Assembly: GCF_002895435.1 (NCBI RefSeq)
Contig: NZ_POYJ01000015.1
Span: 1 to 64,000, forward strand
DNA from: Aquimarina sediminis
GTDB lineage: Bacteria; Bacteroidota; Bacteroidia; Flavobacteriales; Flavobacteriaceae
Direction of reading: 5' to 3'
Length of the DNA stretch: 64,000 nucleotides
This document shows positions 35,920 to 45,270 of this stretch, in pieces (within the stretch, counting starts at the first letter, position 1; every line of letters starts with the position of its first letter). The notes under the pieces are model-generated. The model was not told the DNA's origin. It ran no database searches and worked only from the letters and a program-made list of their open reading frames with translations. The position numbers and the translations under genes were made by a program.

Positions 35920-37137
35920 TCAAAACTTTAGTACGCTATCCAAAGCGTCATCGGCATCTTTATGTATAAAATTACCTTGATATCCAATCGTGGTTGTTAA
36001 GTGGGAGTGGCGGTAAAGCTTTTGTAACATTCGGGGAGATATTTTGTCTCCGGCTATATTACCAAAAGAATGGCGTGCAATATGTGTAGTAATCTTTTTA
36101 TCTATTTTTGCTAATTGAGCAATTTTTTTAAGGTGTTTGTTGAATTTTGAAACAGCAGTATTTGTTTTTCGATAAATATCTTCAGGATCCTTTGGGTTTG
36201 CTCTTTTTAATTCTGGGAAAATATAGTCATTATTCGATGTTTTATCGTTTTCATAGTACTCAAGGATTTTCATAACCTTTATAGGTAATTTTAAAGAATC
36301 CACTTTGTTATTTTTCCCCATCTGGTAAGTTATTCTTCCATCCCTTATGGAGTTCCATTTCATTTCCAAAACATCAGAAATTCTGATCCCTGCTAGATAA
36401 AAGGAAAACAAAAACACATTTCTTGTATGATGTGTAGTGGTTCCTTTTTCTAAATCAAGGTCTTCAATCGCTTTTATTTCATAATCCTCAAGACCAATTT
36501 TGATAGTTTCTGGAAATTTTATCTGGACTTTTCCCTTACCGAATGGATAATTATCCTGTTTTACTATTGCTTCTTTTATTGCGATATTATATAATGTACG
36601 AACTAAAACAAAAATGTTCATAACTGTTCTTTCAGAAACCCCTTGGTAGGAGATAAGGTAGACTTTAAGTTTTTTTAGAAATAAAATATCAATTTCTTGA
36701 AAGGCTAAGTGGTTGCTTTTGTGAAACTCTTCTATGCATTTTAGTCTACTTTTATCAGATTTTGCTCTTTTGAACTTTCCTGTTTTTTCTAGATTTACAA
36801 GATATTCATTTGCCAACTCAAAGAACGTTTTATTTTTATTTTCGTTTTTAACAAATGAGGTAATTTGCTTTGCAGTAAATGTTTTATTCGCGGATTCAAA
36901 TTCAAAAATCAAGTCTTCTATTTGATCATACTTTTTTCTGATTAATCGATTGAGTTGAGCATGTTTGATATGTGAAGTTTTGACTTTGTTGTTTTGCTCA
37001 TTCCAATCCTTAAGTTTGATGTTATGACCCAGATAAAGATAACTTGTCTTTCGGTTGACCGTAACTCTTATTGCCAAGCGATATATCTTATTTCCTTTTT
37101 CGTTTTTTGGATGTAGAACCTTTTTAATAGAAGCCAT
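35920..37137 (-). CDS. tyrosine recombinase (integrase)
   Basis: This 405-residue protein has an N-terminal arm-binding region (LAIRVTVNRKTSYLYLG), a SAM-like core-binding domain (about 110-200) and a catalytic domain. The catalytic residues are Arg in LAGIRISDVLEMKW, Lys in the following beta strand (YQMGKNNK), His-x-x-Arg in HIARHSFGNIAG, and a C-terminal HSHLTTTIGYQGNF with the nucleophile Tyr. This is the Bacteroidota element integrase type. Its start faces a tRNA-Leu 3' fragment 175 bp away. That places it at the end of an integrated element reaching leftward. Confidence 0.9.
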   Translation of the reverse strand: MASIKKVLHPKNEKGNKIYRLAIRVTVNRKTSYLYLGHNIKLKDWNEQNNKVKTSHIKHAQLNRLIRKKYDQIEDLIFEFESANKTFTAKQITSFVKNENKNKTFFELANEYLVNLEKTGKFKRAKSDKSRLKCIEEFHKSNHLAFQEIDILFLKKLKVYLISYQGVSERTVMNIFVLVRTLYNIAIKEAIVKQDNYPFGKGKVQIKFPETIKIGLEDYEIKAIEDLDLEKGTTTHHTRNVFLFSFYLAGIRISDVLEMKWNSIRDGRITYQMGKNNKVDSLKLPIKVMKILEYYENDKTSNNDYIFPELKRANPKDPEDIYRKTNTAVSKFNKHLKKIAQLAKIDKKITTHIARHSFGNIAGDKISPRMLQKLYRHSHLTTTIGYQGNFIHKDADDALDSVLKF

Positions 37138-37311
37138 GTCTTATTAACTTTTGAGCTAAGATAAAGAAATTGGGTAAAACATAGGTAAAACATTTTAGGT
37201 GTTTTTAAATAATTTTGTTAAACATTAATAAATGGTAAAGTGTTGATTTTATTATGTTTTACGTGTGTTTAGTGTTGGTTGAGGTTGTTTAATGTGTTGT
37301 GGTCATAGAAC

Positions 37312-37362
37312 TTAAAATCCAATGTCCATTAGGACGTACGGGTTCAAGTCCCGTCTTCAGTA
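37312..37362 (+). other. 3' fragment of a tRNA-Leu gene, likely attachment site (attR)
   Basis: Positions 37312-37362 contain TTAAAATCC (end of an anticodon loop with UAA), a variable arm GTCC/GGAC with ATTA between, a T arm ACGGG-TTCAAGT-CCCGT and the acceptor strand CTTCAGT plus discriminator A. The 5' half of a tRNA is missing, so it is not functional as it stands. It looks like the duplicated 3' end left by integration into a tRNA-Leu(UAA) gene. The intact tRNA must lie left of the element and is outside the window. Confidence 0.75.
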
Positions 37363-37364
37363 CT

Positions 37365-37398
37365 TAACCCTCTTAATCTTTGATTGAGAGGGTTTTTT
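37365..37398 (+). terminator. Rho-independent terminator after the tRNA fragment
   Basis: Arms AACCCTCT and AGAGGGTT with an intervening loop are followed by a T run. It lies directly after the tRNA-Leu acceptor end, which is where a tRNA terminator would be. Confidence 0.75.
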
Positions 37399-37517
37399 GT
37401 TTTTAGATGTTTCGTGATTCTTTAGTAAGTGTTGGGTTTTTGTTGATATTGAACACAAAAAGATATCAAAGACTTGGAGGTTTATGGGGAGAAACAACTG
37501 TTGTATAAATAAAAGAT

Positions 37518-37793
37518 TTGAAAACTGAATATGCTGATAAAATAATTCCTATTGCCTCCGTACATTCTGAATTAATTCGAAGAAGAATACCCTACAAAAA
37601 GCTAAATATTGATTTATGGTTTGATAATAAAAGTAAAACTTTTATTTGGGCAACTAATACGTTAATTCGTAAAGGAAGTATTTTTGGATCAAGTTGTTTT
37701 CCTGAAGTTAAGTATCACTTCAAAATGAACGCAATAAATGGAAAAATAACTGAATATGATTCTGAAAAACGAGGAGAATATTTCATTAAATAA
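37518..37793 (+). CDS. 91-residue uncharacterised protein with TTG start
   Basis: The frame opens at a TTG; no ATG lies at the 5' end. It encodes a basic alpha/beta protein (VHSELIRRRIPYKKLNIDLW) with no signal peptide or TM. It may be the 3' remnant of a longer gene cut by integration, because the tRNA fragment is just upstream. No family is recognised. Confidence 0.4.
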   Translation: MKTEYADKIIPIASVHSELIRRRIPYKKLNIDLWFDNKSKTFIWATNTLIRKGSIFGSSCFPEVKYHFKMNAINGKITEYDSEKRGEYFIK

Positions 37794-38369
37794 GAATAAA
37801 GCAAGTTACACAGCACTTTCGTTTGACTTCATCTGACAGAGGTTTATAATTGAGCATAAATAACACCTACATAAGACTACTAAAGTTAGTATTAGAAAAT
37901 AGTAGGAAAAATCAGTTTCTTATGTAGGAATTATCAAAAATTACGTAAGAAAAACCATGTTTTGTGTAAGAATTACCAAACACCTTAATGAGAATTATCT
38001 TGTTGTTTATCAAGTTTTTACCGCAAGAGGGTGAATACATAATCAGTAAAAATTTGAGGAGGTTTCCGCAGCACATTCAGTGAATTTTATAGCTACTTTT
38101 GGAGAGTGAGAAGTAAAGGAGGTGATTATACTTTTTACATTATAGTAAAGTGATTAAAAACAGCATTTTTGATTGAGTAGCTACACTCTGTTTTTGATTA
38201 TAAGAAGAGGAACCCGAAAATCTTAAGAGTAGGGCTAAACAGTTCTAGATAACCAATTATATACAAACCAAAACCTGTTGAAGTAAGATTAACGTAATAC
38301 ATCAATCCCATTAGTTGTGCAATCACCTCATACATTAATTTAATTCTAAAATCTTAAAACCTTAAAATT
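37794..38369. other. intergenic region of 576 bp
   Basis: No gene or RNA is seen. A few loosely repeated TTACGTAAGAA-type words occur at 37930-37970. The last 100 bp probably hold the promoter of the repeat lipoprotein. Confidence 0.3.
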
Positions 38370-39185
38370 ATGAAGTCAATTAATCAAATCAACAAATTAC
38401 TCTTACTGGTAATGATTCTGTTTATAACTTTTGGTTGTGAAAAAGAAGAACTGTCTGTTTTTTCAGAAGAAAATAGTATTGAGGAAAACACTGGTAAAAA
38501 GACAGCAAATAGGGCTATTCTGTCAAGAGATACTTCTTTACGACCTACAGGCTCTAGTACTTATATTTGGTTTAAAGGAGGTACCAATGTAGTATTCGAT
38601 GGTCAGGGGAAAGTAAAAATAGGAACTATAAAATACAATAGCAGTCTAAGGCCATCGGGCTCTAGTATCTATATCTGGTTTAAAGCCGGGACTGAAGTCA
38701 CTTTTGAAACCGGGCAATCCGGAAAAGTAAAAAAAGGAACCCTAAGATATAATAGTAGCTTACGACCATCGGGCTCCAGTACCTATACCTGGTTTAAAGC
38801 CGAAACTGTAGTGCTTTTTGAAACCGGGCAATCCGGAAGAGTGAAAACTGGGACCTTAAGATATAATAGTAGCTTACGACCATCGGGCTCCAGTACCTAT
38901 ACCTGGTTTAAAGCCGAAACTGTAGTGCTTTTTGAAACCGGGCAATCCGGAAGAGTGAAAAAAGGAACCTTAAGATACAATAGTAGCCTACGGCCATCGG
39001 GCTCTAGTACGTATATCTGGTTTAAGGCTAATACTTTGGTAACTTTTGCTACCGGACAATCCGGAAAAGTAAGAACAGGAACGTTAAGATATAACACTAG
39101 CTTAAGACCTTCAGGTTCTAGTATTTATATAATGTTTAGTGCAGGAACAGTAGTTACTTTTGATAATTCTGGTGGTGTAGTTTAG
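38370..39185 (+). CDS. lipoprotein with tandem 38-residue repeats
   Basis: This 271-residue protein has a lipoprotein signal (IFGC-like, ITFGCEKEE at about 20-28) followed by six to seven copies of a 38-residue unit: YNSSLRPSGSSTYIWFKAGT, then VTFETGQSGKVKKGTLR. The DNA period is 114 bp, and the units starting at 38745 and 38859 are identical over about 104 bp, so duplication was recent. The repeat has the strand-turn pattern of surface beta-repeat proteins. It is predicted to sit on the outer membrane; the ligand is unknown. The repeat number may vary between strains. Confidence 0.8.
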   Translation: MKSINQINKLLLLVMILFITFGCEKEELSVFSEENSIEENTGKKTANRAILSRDTSLRPTGSSTYIWFKGGTNVVFDGQGKVKIGTIKYNSSLRPSGSSIYIWFKAGTEVTFETGQSGKVKKGTLRYNSSLRPSGSSTYTWFKAETVVLFETGQSGRVKTGTLRYNSSLRPSGSSTYTWFKAETVVLFETGQSGRVKKGTLRYNSSLRPSGSSTYIWFKANTLVTFATGQSGKVRTGTLRYNTSLRPSGSSIYIMFSAGTVVTFDNSGGVV

Positions 39186-39667
39186 TCCAGAGATGTATTT
39201 TCAAACAGAGATAGCCCGATTGTAACGGGTAAAGTACATCGAATAAGATCGAACTAATAAAATTATATTGCCCGTAGCTTTGGTAGTCTTATTGATATAA
39301 AATACGTTGGATACAACATACCAGAACTATTTGAAATTCTCAAAAAGGGGGAGGCAATTACAGTTAAATATGGGTGGTTATATTTAATTATTTTTTACCT
39401 GAGCCATCAAAAACATTGTTTTTGGTGGCTTTTCTTTGTTTTATAACTTTTTTGTGAAGGTAACTACTTGCCTATTTAAGGCACAGACTAAGGGGAGTCC
39501 TTAGAATAAACTTCTTACAACACGATGTACATGCTATAGCATCTAAGTAATCAATCAAAAGGTTATTGTATTTTTGGTAAGAACTAATGCTTACATTGAC
39601 AGACAATGCATAGAGAAATCTAAAAACAAGGTAACATTTTGTCTTTCTATGACACATATATTAAACG
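39186..39667. other. intergenic region with a terminator
   Basis: It contains a hairpin AGCCATCAAAAAC/GTTTTTGGTGGCT at 39402-39434 followed by TTTT, closing the repeat-lipoprotein gene. Bases 39261-39400 read like a broken coding remnant (IARSFGSLIDIKYVGYNIPE) without a start; I do not call a gene from it. Confidence 0.5.
39402..39434 (+). terminator. Rho-independent terminator
   Basis: A 13-bp stem with one G.T pair and an ATT-type loop, followed by T residues, downstream of the tandem-repeat lipoprotein gene. Confidence 0.7.
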
Positions 39668-40510
39668 ATGTACATAATGCAACAAAAGAATAAACTAAAA
39701 ATATTTTTTCTACTATCTCTTACTTTCTATACAATTCTTTCGTTTGGACAGAGTCAAGCAGAAAATTGGCAATCTTACATTGCTTCCTATGATGAAAACA
39801 AGCCAGGATCAACAACTGTGAGAATGGATATTGCTAATCAAACGCCGATACCTCAATATGATTATGTATTAGTTACTGGACTCACATATAAAAGTACAAG
39901 AGAAGATGGTTTTCCTGAAGGTAAAACCTTTGAAGTATTACACAAAGTGGGTGATGAATTGGTGGAACTTTTGAATGGGAATAATGAAAGCATTCTTGTT
40001 GGTTCATTTATGTATAATTTTCAGAGATTAGAATATTTTTACCTCAAATCAAACAAGGGTATTGAAAACAAAGTAAAAGAATTCTATGATTCTAATTATC
40101 CTGATTACAAAAACTACATAAATCTAAAAGAAGATAAAGAATGGACTTATTACAAAGAATTTCTTTATCCCAGTGATGAAATTCTAGAGTATCTCGGAGA
40201 CCAAAGTGTTATAAAAAACTTACAAGAAGCTGGAGATAATTTGAGTAAAGCAAGACGAGTAGATCATTGGGCTTATTTTAAAAATGAATCGGAAATGGAA
40301 TCTTTTAAAAAAGAACTTACAAAAAAGGGTTTCCAAATTCAGTCCTCAAGCCAGATTGAGCACAAGTCTACTCCGTTTGAAATACAATTTTGGAGAGTGG
40401 ATAAAGTTGATATTAATTCTATCTATCCGATAACATCAGTATTAAGGAAAAAAGCACAAGAATATAACGGAGACTATGATGGATGGGAAACCTCTGTTGA
40501 AAAAGAATAA
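39668..40510 (+). CDS. secreted DUF695 plus RraB-like protein
   Basis: This 280-residue protein has a signal peptide (about 10-27; ATG at 39668, alternative at 39677). A DUF695-like domain follows (about 32-165, ENWQSYIASYDENKPGSTTV and DYVLVTGLTYKS). The C-terminal part (about 195-280, HWAYFKNESEMESFKKELTK, then GDYDGWETSV) matches the RraB-type domain. This domain pair is known in Bacteroidota immunity-type loci. It opens a tract of such genes. RNase E regulation is unlikely for an exported protein. Confidence 0.75.
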   Translation: MYIMQQKNKLKIFFLLSLTFYTILSFGQSQAENWQSYIASYDENKPGSTTVRMDIANQTPIPQYDYVLVTGLTYKSTREDGFPEGKTFEVLHKVGDELVELLNGNNESILVGSFMYNFQRLEYFYLKSNKGIENKVKEFYDSNYPDYKNYINLKEDKEWTYYKEFLYPSDEILEYLGDQSVIKNLQEAGDNLSKARRVDHWAYFKNESEMESFKKELTKKGFQIQSSSQIEHKSTPFEIQFWRVDKVDINSIYPITSVLRKKAQEYNGDYDGWETSVEKE

Positions 40511-40621
40511 AACACTACTGGCAATATGGATACAATAGAATAACACCCTACTACTTACAGATTAATGGGAGCGGGGAATTATTATTGGATTAAGTATTAA
40601 TAATGGAATATTTTAAGAGAT

Positions 40622-40840
40622 ATGAAATATATTATAATAACTGGCTTCATAATCCTGTTTGTAATTTTTCTTTACTGGGCATATTTACCTGATTACAAAC
40701 GGAATCCTAAAGAGTTTTGGAGAACCATAATCGGAATGCCAATTGGAATGCTTCTTGGTGGAATTGGACTTAAAGATTTGAACGAGAAAATAAAAAAATG
40801 GGCTGTTGGAGAGAAAAAGAAACGCAAAAGCGAAAAGTAA
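40622..40840 (+). CDS. 72-residue membrane protein
   Basis: An N-terminal TM (3-22, IIITGFIILFVIFLYWA), a second weaker segment near 36-52, and a basic end (KKKRKSEK). The start follows AAGAGAT. No family is known; it lies in the immunity-type tract. Confidence 0.5.
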   Translation: MKYIIITGFIILFVIFLYWAYLPDYKRNPKEFWRTIIGMPIGMLLGGIGLKDLNEKIKKWAVGEKKKRKSEK

Positions 40841-40892
40841 ACTTGATTTATCGATATATTAAAATTAGCAACCAATACGTAAGAAAAATCAA

Positions 40893-41594
40893 ATGGCAGA
40901 ATACATAAATCCGTTCTCGAATAGAAAACAGTATCACGAACATACTGAATGGATTGATGACCATTTAAGTAAGTTTTATGATAATAATTCAATCTCTGTC
41001 TTCCATGAAATTCCAACTTTGGATTTACATCTTGATGTTTATTTGATAAAGCCTGAAAATTCATCATTCAATATACTTTTGACTTCAGGGATGAGTACTT
41101 TAAAAATGAATGTTTCAGAGCAAGCCGAAAATCCAAAGGAATTGGAGTTTGCCGAATTGATGATGCTTATTCCAAAAAGTATTGAATTCGGAGAAATTTA
41201 CTCTGGAGAAAACAAAAATGATTGGATTATTTCAATTCTTAAAAGGACTGCAAAGTTTCCACACTTTTATGATACCTGGATTGGTATAGGGCATACTATT
41301 CAGGCAGAAGAAGACTTAACACCTTATGCATCGGATACTCAATTTGCAGGAGCCTTAATCCTTCCTTCTGTAACATTCGGAAAAGATTTTACAGAAATAC
41401 ATAAAAACGGACGAAAAATAAACATCTATAATATTCTTCCTCTCTATAAAAACGAGATCGAATTTAAAATAGAAAATGGGTATAGTAAACTATTAGATTT
41501 ACTAATAAAAGCAAATGGAAAAGAAGTACTGGATTTGAATAGAAAAAATCTAATCCCTAAAAAGAGATTTTGGAATAGGTTTATTGGAGGTTAA
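40893..41594 (+). CDS. SUFU (suppressor of fused)-domain protein
   Basis: This 233-residue soluble protein shows the SUFU-domain order: HTEWIDDHLSKFYDN, HLDVYLIKPENSSFNILLTSG (read in two parts) with TSGMSTLKM, ELEFAELMMLIPKSI and a central YDTWIGIGHTIQ. In bacteria the SUFU domain is a recognised immunity protein against polymorphic toxins. No toxin is adjacent, so it is an orphan immunity protein, perhaps against a neighbour's toxin. Confidence 0.85.
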   Translation: MAEYINPFSNRKQYHEHTEWIDDHLSKFYDNNSISVFHEIPTLDLHLDVYLIKPENSSFNILLTSGMSTLKMNVSEQAENPKELEFAELMMLIPKSIEFGEIYSGENKNDWIISILKRTAKFPHFYDTWIGIGHTIQAEEDLTPYASDTQFAGALILPSVTFGKDFTEIHKNGRKINIYNILPLYKNEIEFKIENGYSKLLDLLIKANGKEVLDLNRKNLIPKKRFWNRFIGG

Positions 41595-41698
41595 ACCGCC
41601 TAAACTGAAAAATTTTCATTCTTTTTTTACCTAAGATCAATAATCTATTTAATTTACATCATCGAGATTTGGGTAGGTGTTGTAATAATACTAAATAA

Positions 41699-42241
41699 AT
41701 GTTCTGGAAAAGAAAAAAGAAAAAATCAACAGGATTGAAATGTTCAGAATGTGGGCAAGTACATTCAGAATGGCCTGCATTAACTTTTAAATCCCCTTCA
41801 AACTATCATAACCTTTCTGATAATGAAAAGTTGGACATGGGAAAATTAGATTCAGATTTCTGTGAAATTCATTACGAAGATCAAGTTGATCGATTTATAA
41901 GAGTAACACTTACACAAAAAGTAAATGACGCATGTGAAATTCTGGAATATGGTCTTTGGGTTTCTCTAAGTGAAAAAAGTTATTCTGATTATAAAGAAAA
42001 TTACAATAATACGAATCACGAAACAGGCTATTTTGGTTGGCTATGTAATACTATTCCTGAATATAGAGATACATCCTCAATCCCTTGTGATGTAATGACA
42101 AAAAGAGGGAATAACAGACCAGAAATTTTTCCGCACAAAGATGTTGATCATCCATTTGTTAGAGATTATTACCATGGGATTTCAAAAGAAGAAGCCGAAA
42201 ATCGGATAAACGAAATGATAAAAAATATTGATGAACACTAA
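41699..42241 (+). CDS. DUF2199 protein
   Basis: This 180-residue protein has an N-terminal zinc-ribbon-like pair (CSECGQVHSEWPAL), then GKLDSDFCEI, and a DUF2199 core with EYGLWVSLSEKSY and TGYFGWLCNTIPEY. DUF2199 proteins are found among immunity genes. There is no TM or signal. It sits 7 bp before the next gene. Confidence 0.8.
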   Translation: MFWKRKKKKSTGLKCSECGQVHSEWPALTFKSPSNYHNLSDNEKLDMGKLDSDFCEIHYEDQVDRFIRVTLTQKVNDACEILEYGLWVSLSEKSYSDYKENYNNTNHETGYFGWLCNTIPEYRDTSSIPCDVMTKRGNNRPEIFPHKDVDHPFVRDYYHGISKEEAENRINEMIKNIDEH

Positions 42242-42247
42242 ATTTAA

Positions 42248-42628
42248 ATGACTAAAAAAGAAATAGACACCTTAATCAAAAAGGAAAATGGGGTCATCTT
42301 GCTCAAAAAAGATTCTGAAGAAACGTTTTTAGAAAGTTTTTTTGGAGAATTGTCTGTTTTGACTTTTGTTTACTTTTTAATCAAAAGAAAAATAGATTAT
42401 TTAATTCTTACAGAACAACGGGTACTCTTTATTATCAGGAATAAGATTATCGAAAACAGAACCTTAACCGGTACTGAAAAAGTGGTATACAACGGAATCA
42501 AACCATCCTTTGAAATTAATACCTCAGAACAGCAATATTCTTTTTCTTTACGTAAACTAAGAGTGAGCTATGAGGAGTCAAAGCTTATAAGGCAAAGAAT
42601 ATCTGAATTTGAGAATAGTAAACAATGA
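42248..42628 (+). CDS. 126-residue protein, possible PH-like fold
   Basis: It starts 7 bp after the DUF2199 gene. A hydrophobic segment lies at about 45-60 (FLIKRKIDYLILTEQRVLF), and the strand pattern with a C-terminal helix (RKLRVSYEESKLIRQRISEF) resembles a pleckstrin-homology-like bacterial domain. No firm family. Confidence 0.45.
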   Translation: MTKKEIDTLIKKENGVILLKKDSEETFLESFFGELSVLTFVYFLIKRKIDYLILTEQRVLFIIRNKIIENRTLTGTEKVVYNGIKPSFEINTSEQQYSFSLRKLRVSYEESKLIRQRISEFENSKQ

Positions 42629-42818
42629 AAAGGGTAAAGAAAAACACATCACGACTGATAGGTTATTCATCAAATAATTTGTTTACTGTTATGGTAGCCG
42701 ATTGCCTGTATCCAATGAAAATATTGTAATCATTGTTATAGAAAAATGAAACCTAAGGTAACATTTTACCGAATTAAGACATATACCTAAGAATACAATT
42801 CAATGAAAATTAATCGTA

Positions 42819-43586
42819 ATGATTCCCGACTTCTTAAAGAAATTTGAATCCGACCTAAAAAAATACGAACGAGAATTTGTTCGTATAACCGCAAAACCAA
42901 GAAAGGAAAAACTTCTTGAAGATAATTTAGGGTTAACGGACAGTAAGTTTTTAGGAACTCCTTTCTTTCCAAAAGAAAAAGAATACCCTAAAGATAGAAA
43001 TGGAAAACCAATGATCATGGTTGCCCAACTTAATTTTGAGCAGATCCCCAGACTTGAATACTTCCCCGAACATGGAATATTGCAACTTTTTCTTTCATCT
43101 ACCGATTGGTATAGTGAAGATTCAGCTATAATTTATCATTCAAAAGAAGATTTAAATACACCGGTATTAGATAACTTCTCATTTCTTTCTATCGAAGATT
43201 ATGAAGAAATGCCTGTTTATAAGCTTCACCAACTCTCGTTTGAAAAAGGGATTGATCATGGAGGTTCAACGGATTCGCAATTTGATTTTCTATTTGATGA
43301 AAAGGACTATTGGGATTTTACTGAGGGCTTAACTGAAGAACAAGAGAAAGAATTTGGAGAATATTTTAACTCCGCAGGACACAAAATAGGTGGATATGCC
43401 GAATTTACACAATCAGATCCTAGAGATTACAATGCCGGTCAAAGTGATGATGTTCAGGTTTTACAAATTGATGTTGACGACCATATAATGTTTGGTGATA
43501 GTGGAGTAGGACATATTTTTATAAGCAAAGAACATCTTGTCAAAAAGGATTTTTCAAAAGCTTATTTCTATTGGGATTGTTGTTGA
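42819..43586 (+). CDS. DUF1963 (YwqG) family protein
   Basis: This 255-residue soluble protein has the YwqG features: SKFLGTPFFPKEKEYPKD, MVAQLNFEQIP, GILQLFLSS, HKIGGYAEFTQSDPR and a final DSGVGHIFISKEHL. YwqG proteins occur with polymorphic toxins as immunity proteins. It is preceded by a 190-bp gap without a gene. Confidence 0.85.
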   Translation: MIPDFLKKFESDLKKYEREFVRITAKPRKEKLLEDNLGLTDSKFLGTPFFPKEKEYPKDRNGKPMIMVAQLNFEQIPRLEYFPEHGILQLFLSSTDWYSEDSAIIYHSKEDLNTPVLDNFSFLSIEDYEEMPVYKLHQLSFEKGIDHGGSTDSQFDFLFDEKDYWDFTEGLTEEQEKEFGEYFNSAGHKIGGYAEFTQSDPRDYNAGQSDDVQVLQIDVDDHIMFGDSGVGHIFISKEHLVKKDFSKAYFYWDCC

Positions 43587-43820
43587 TAGACGTATAGCAC
43601 ATCAACACTCATAGATATTTTAAAAAACCTTGAAAAAAGGAAAGAGTACTATAACATGATATCAGGGGTAGCTAGATAATTGGTAGATCTGTTTTGTGAA
43701 TTTTTATATAGCTACTTTTACTAAAATTCGCTTCATACCTTAAAACCAGTTAGATTTGCGGATAAGTATGTATAGGATATAAAACTTTAGAACATTGTTA
43801 GACAACATAAATAAACAATT

Positions 43821-44615
43821 TTGATACATAGAAAAACTAACCTTAAGATCATTTGGCAACGAGCTAAGCTTAGACCCAGATTATTACTTTTTGCATTTCA
43901 GGGTATTGCATTTTCATTATTTCTTTTCATTCCTATTGTTTTCATGATGAGCTCTATAAAAAATAGCTTTCCTTATGTCGAAAATGTTGAAGAAATAGCA
44001 TCTAATGGAATAAAAGAAAATGCAGTTTTAATTGATATTGAACCAATAGGAAATGTTACTATAAATGGTGATAATCCTACAGTTTTAATCTATGAATTTG
44101 ATTTGGATGGACAAAAAAGACATTCTAAATTTAGTGTTTTTGATCCCAAAAAAATAGAGGGTCTTAAGAAGGGAGATGTCATTGCAATTAAGCACTTTAA
44201 TGAAAAATCTATTGTACTTGGATATGAGCAATATTCATTTAGTATGGATTTTATTTATTATATCGCCAGTCCTTTTTTGGTAATAGGATTAGTATTTTGT
44301 TTTGTATTATACACACGCATTAAAAAAGAAATTGGACTTTATAAAACTGGAAGAGTTAGGGAAGGTAAAATAATTTCGATAAGCCATAATAGAGGATTCA
44401 CATTTTCAAAATTTGGACTATCTATGGATGTACATTATGAATATGATGGTTATGATGGGGAAAATAAAGTAGATAAATCGCGAACGAATAATTTTGCCTT
44501 AACCAATAATAAAGCAGTTGGAGACGTAATCCGAATTTTGGTATCCCAAGACGGAAAATCATCTTGTCTTTATCCAGAATTAATTGCTAAAACAAATGGC
44601 TGGAAAGAAAATTAG
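43821..44615 (+). CDS. DUF3592 membrane protein
   Basis: The frame begins at a TTG (no nearby ATG) and gives 264 residues: TM segments at about 23-45 and 138-160, a beta-rich domain between them, and a DUF3592-type repeat (GRVREGKIISISHNRG, VHYEYDGYDGENKV, VGDVIRILVSQDGKSSCLYP). DUF3592 proteins appear in immunity loci. It is followed 12 bp later by another membrane protein. Confidence 0.75.
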   Translation: MIHRKTNLKIIWQRAKLRPRLLLFAFQGIAFSLFLFIPIVFMMSSIKNSFPYVENVEEIASNGIKENAVLIDIEPIGNVTINGDNPTVLIYEFDLDGQKRHSKFSVFDPKKIEGLKKGDVIAIKHFNEKSIVLGYEQYSFSMDFIYYIASPFLVIGLVFCFVLYTRIKKEIGLYKTGRVREGKIISISHNRGFTFSKFGLSMDVHYEYDGYDGENKVDKSRTNNFALTNNKAVGDVIRILVSQDGKSSCLYPELIAKTNGWKEN

Positions 44616-44626
44616 AAACAAAGAGT

Positions 44627-45214
44627 TTGAAAACAAAACCAACATATCTAAAAGGGAAATCGGTTTTTATTGTTTCGATTTTAGTTATCATCGTTACCAT
44701 TCTCACTGTGTATTGGAGCGGGATACATTATAACAGGAGTTTGACTGCTAACCTTTATCGATCTTTAGGGGTTATTGCTACAGCACTATTTTTGTTTATG
44801 ACCTACGGTTTGTATACTGGGATTAGGCTTATTAATGATTTTCCAAAATTTAAAAGTTTTAAGACTGGTGATTATTTGCCTAGTTCTGGAACAACTCCTG
44901 ATATATCAGATATGCCAGATATTGATGTCGGAGAGGGGATAGGTGCACTTATTCTGTCTGTACTGTTCTGGATCGGCATGACCATTCTTTTCGTCATCTT
45001 ACTCATTTTTTTAGAAGCAATTTTTTGGTTTTCTATCTTTATCATTTTGGCAATGCTATACTGGATTTTTTTTAGAGCCTTGAAACTTGTTTTTAGTAAA
45101 TCACGTGATACCAAAGGGGATATTTGGTTTTCCTCTGTATATGCCCTAAGCTATACCGCTTTGTATATCGGCTGGATATTTGGGATTGTGTATTTGGTTC
45201 AAGTGATAAAATAG
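44627..45214 (+). CDS. multi-TM membrane protein
   Basis: The frame starts at a TTG and gives 195 residues with about five hydrophobic segments (about 10-28, 38-60, 105-130, 132-150, 172-192) and an acidic loop (SGTTPDISDMPDIDVGEGIG). It shares the operon with the DUF3592 protein. The family is unknown. Confidence 0.6.
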   Translation: MKTKPTYLKGKSVFIVSILVIIVTILTVYWSGIHYNRSLTANLYRSLGVIATALFLFMTYGLYTGIRLINDFPKFKSFKTGDYLPSSGTTPDISDMPDIDVGEGIGALILSVLFWIGMTILFVILLIFLEAIFWFSIFIILAMLYWIFFRALKLVFSKSRDTKGDIWFSSVYALSYTALYIGWIFGIVYLVQVIK

Positions 45215-45270
45215 AAGATGATTTGGGTTACCTTAGGATGATTCTTTTGAGTAATAAGAAATGTTATTAT

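Noticed and set aside
39261..39400. Coding-like stretch IARSFGSLIDIKYVGYNIPE
   Set aside because: No start codon, no recognised family and a nearby terminator; kept only as a possible remnant.
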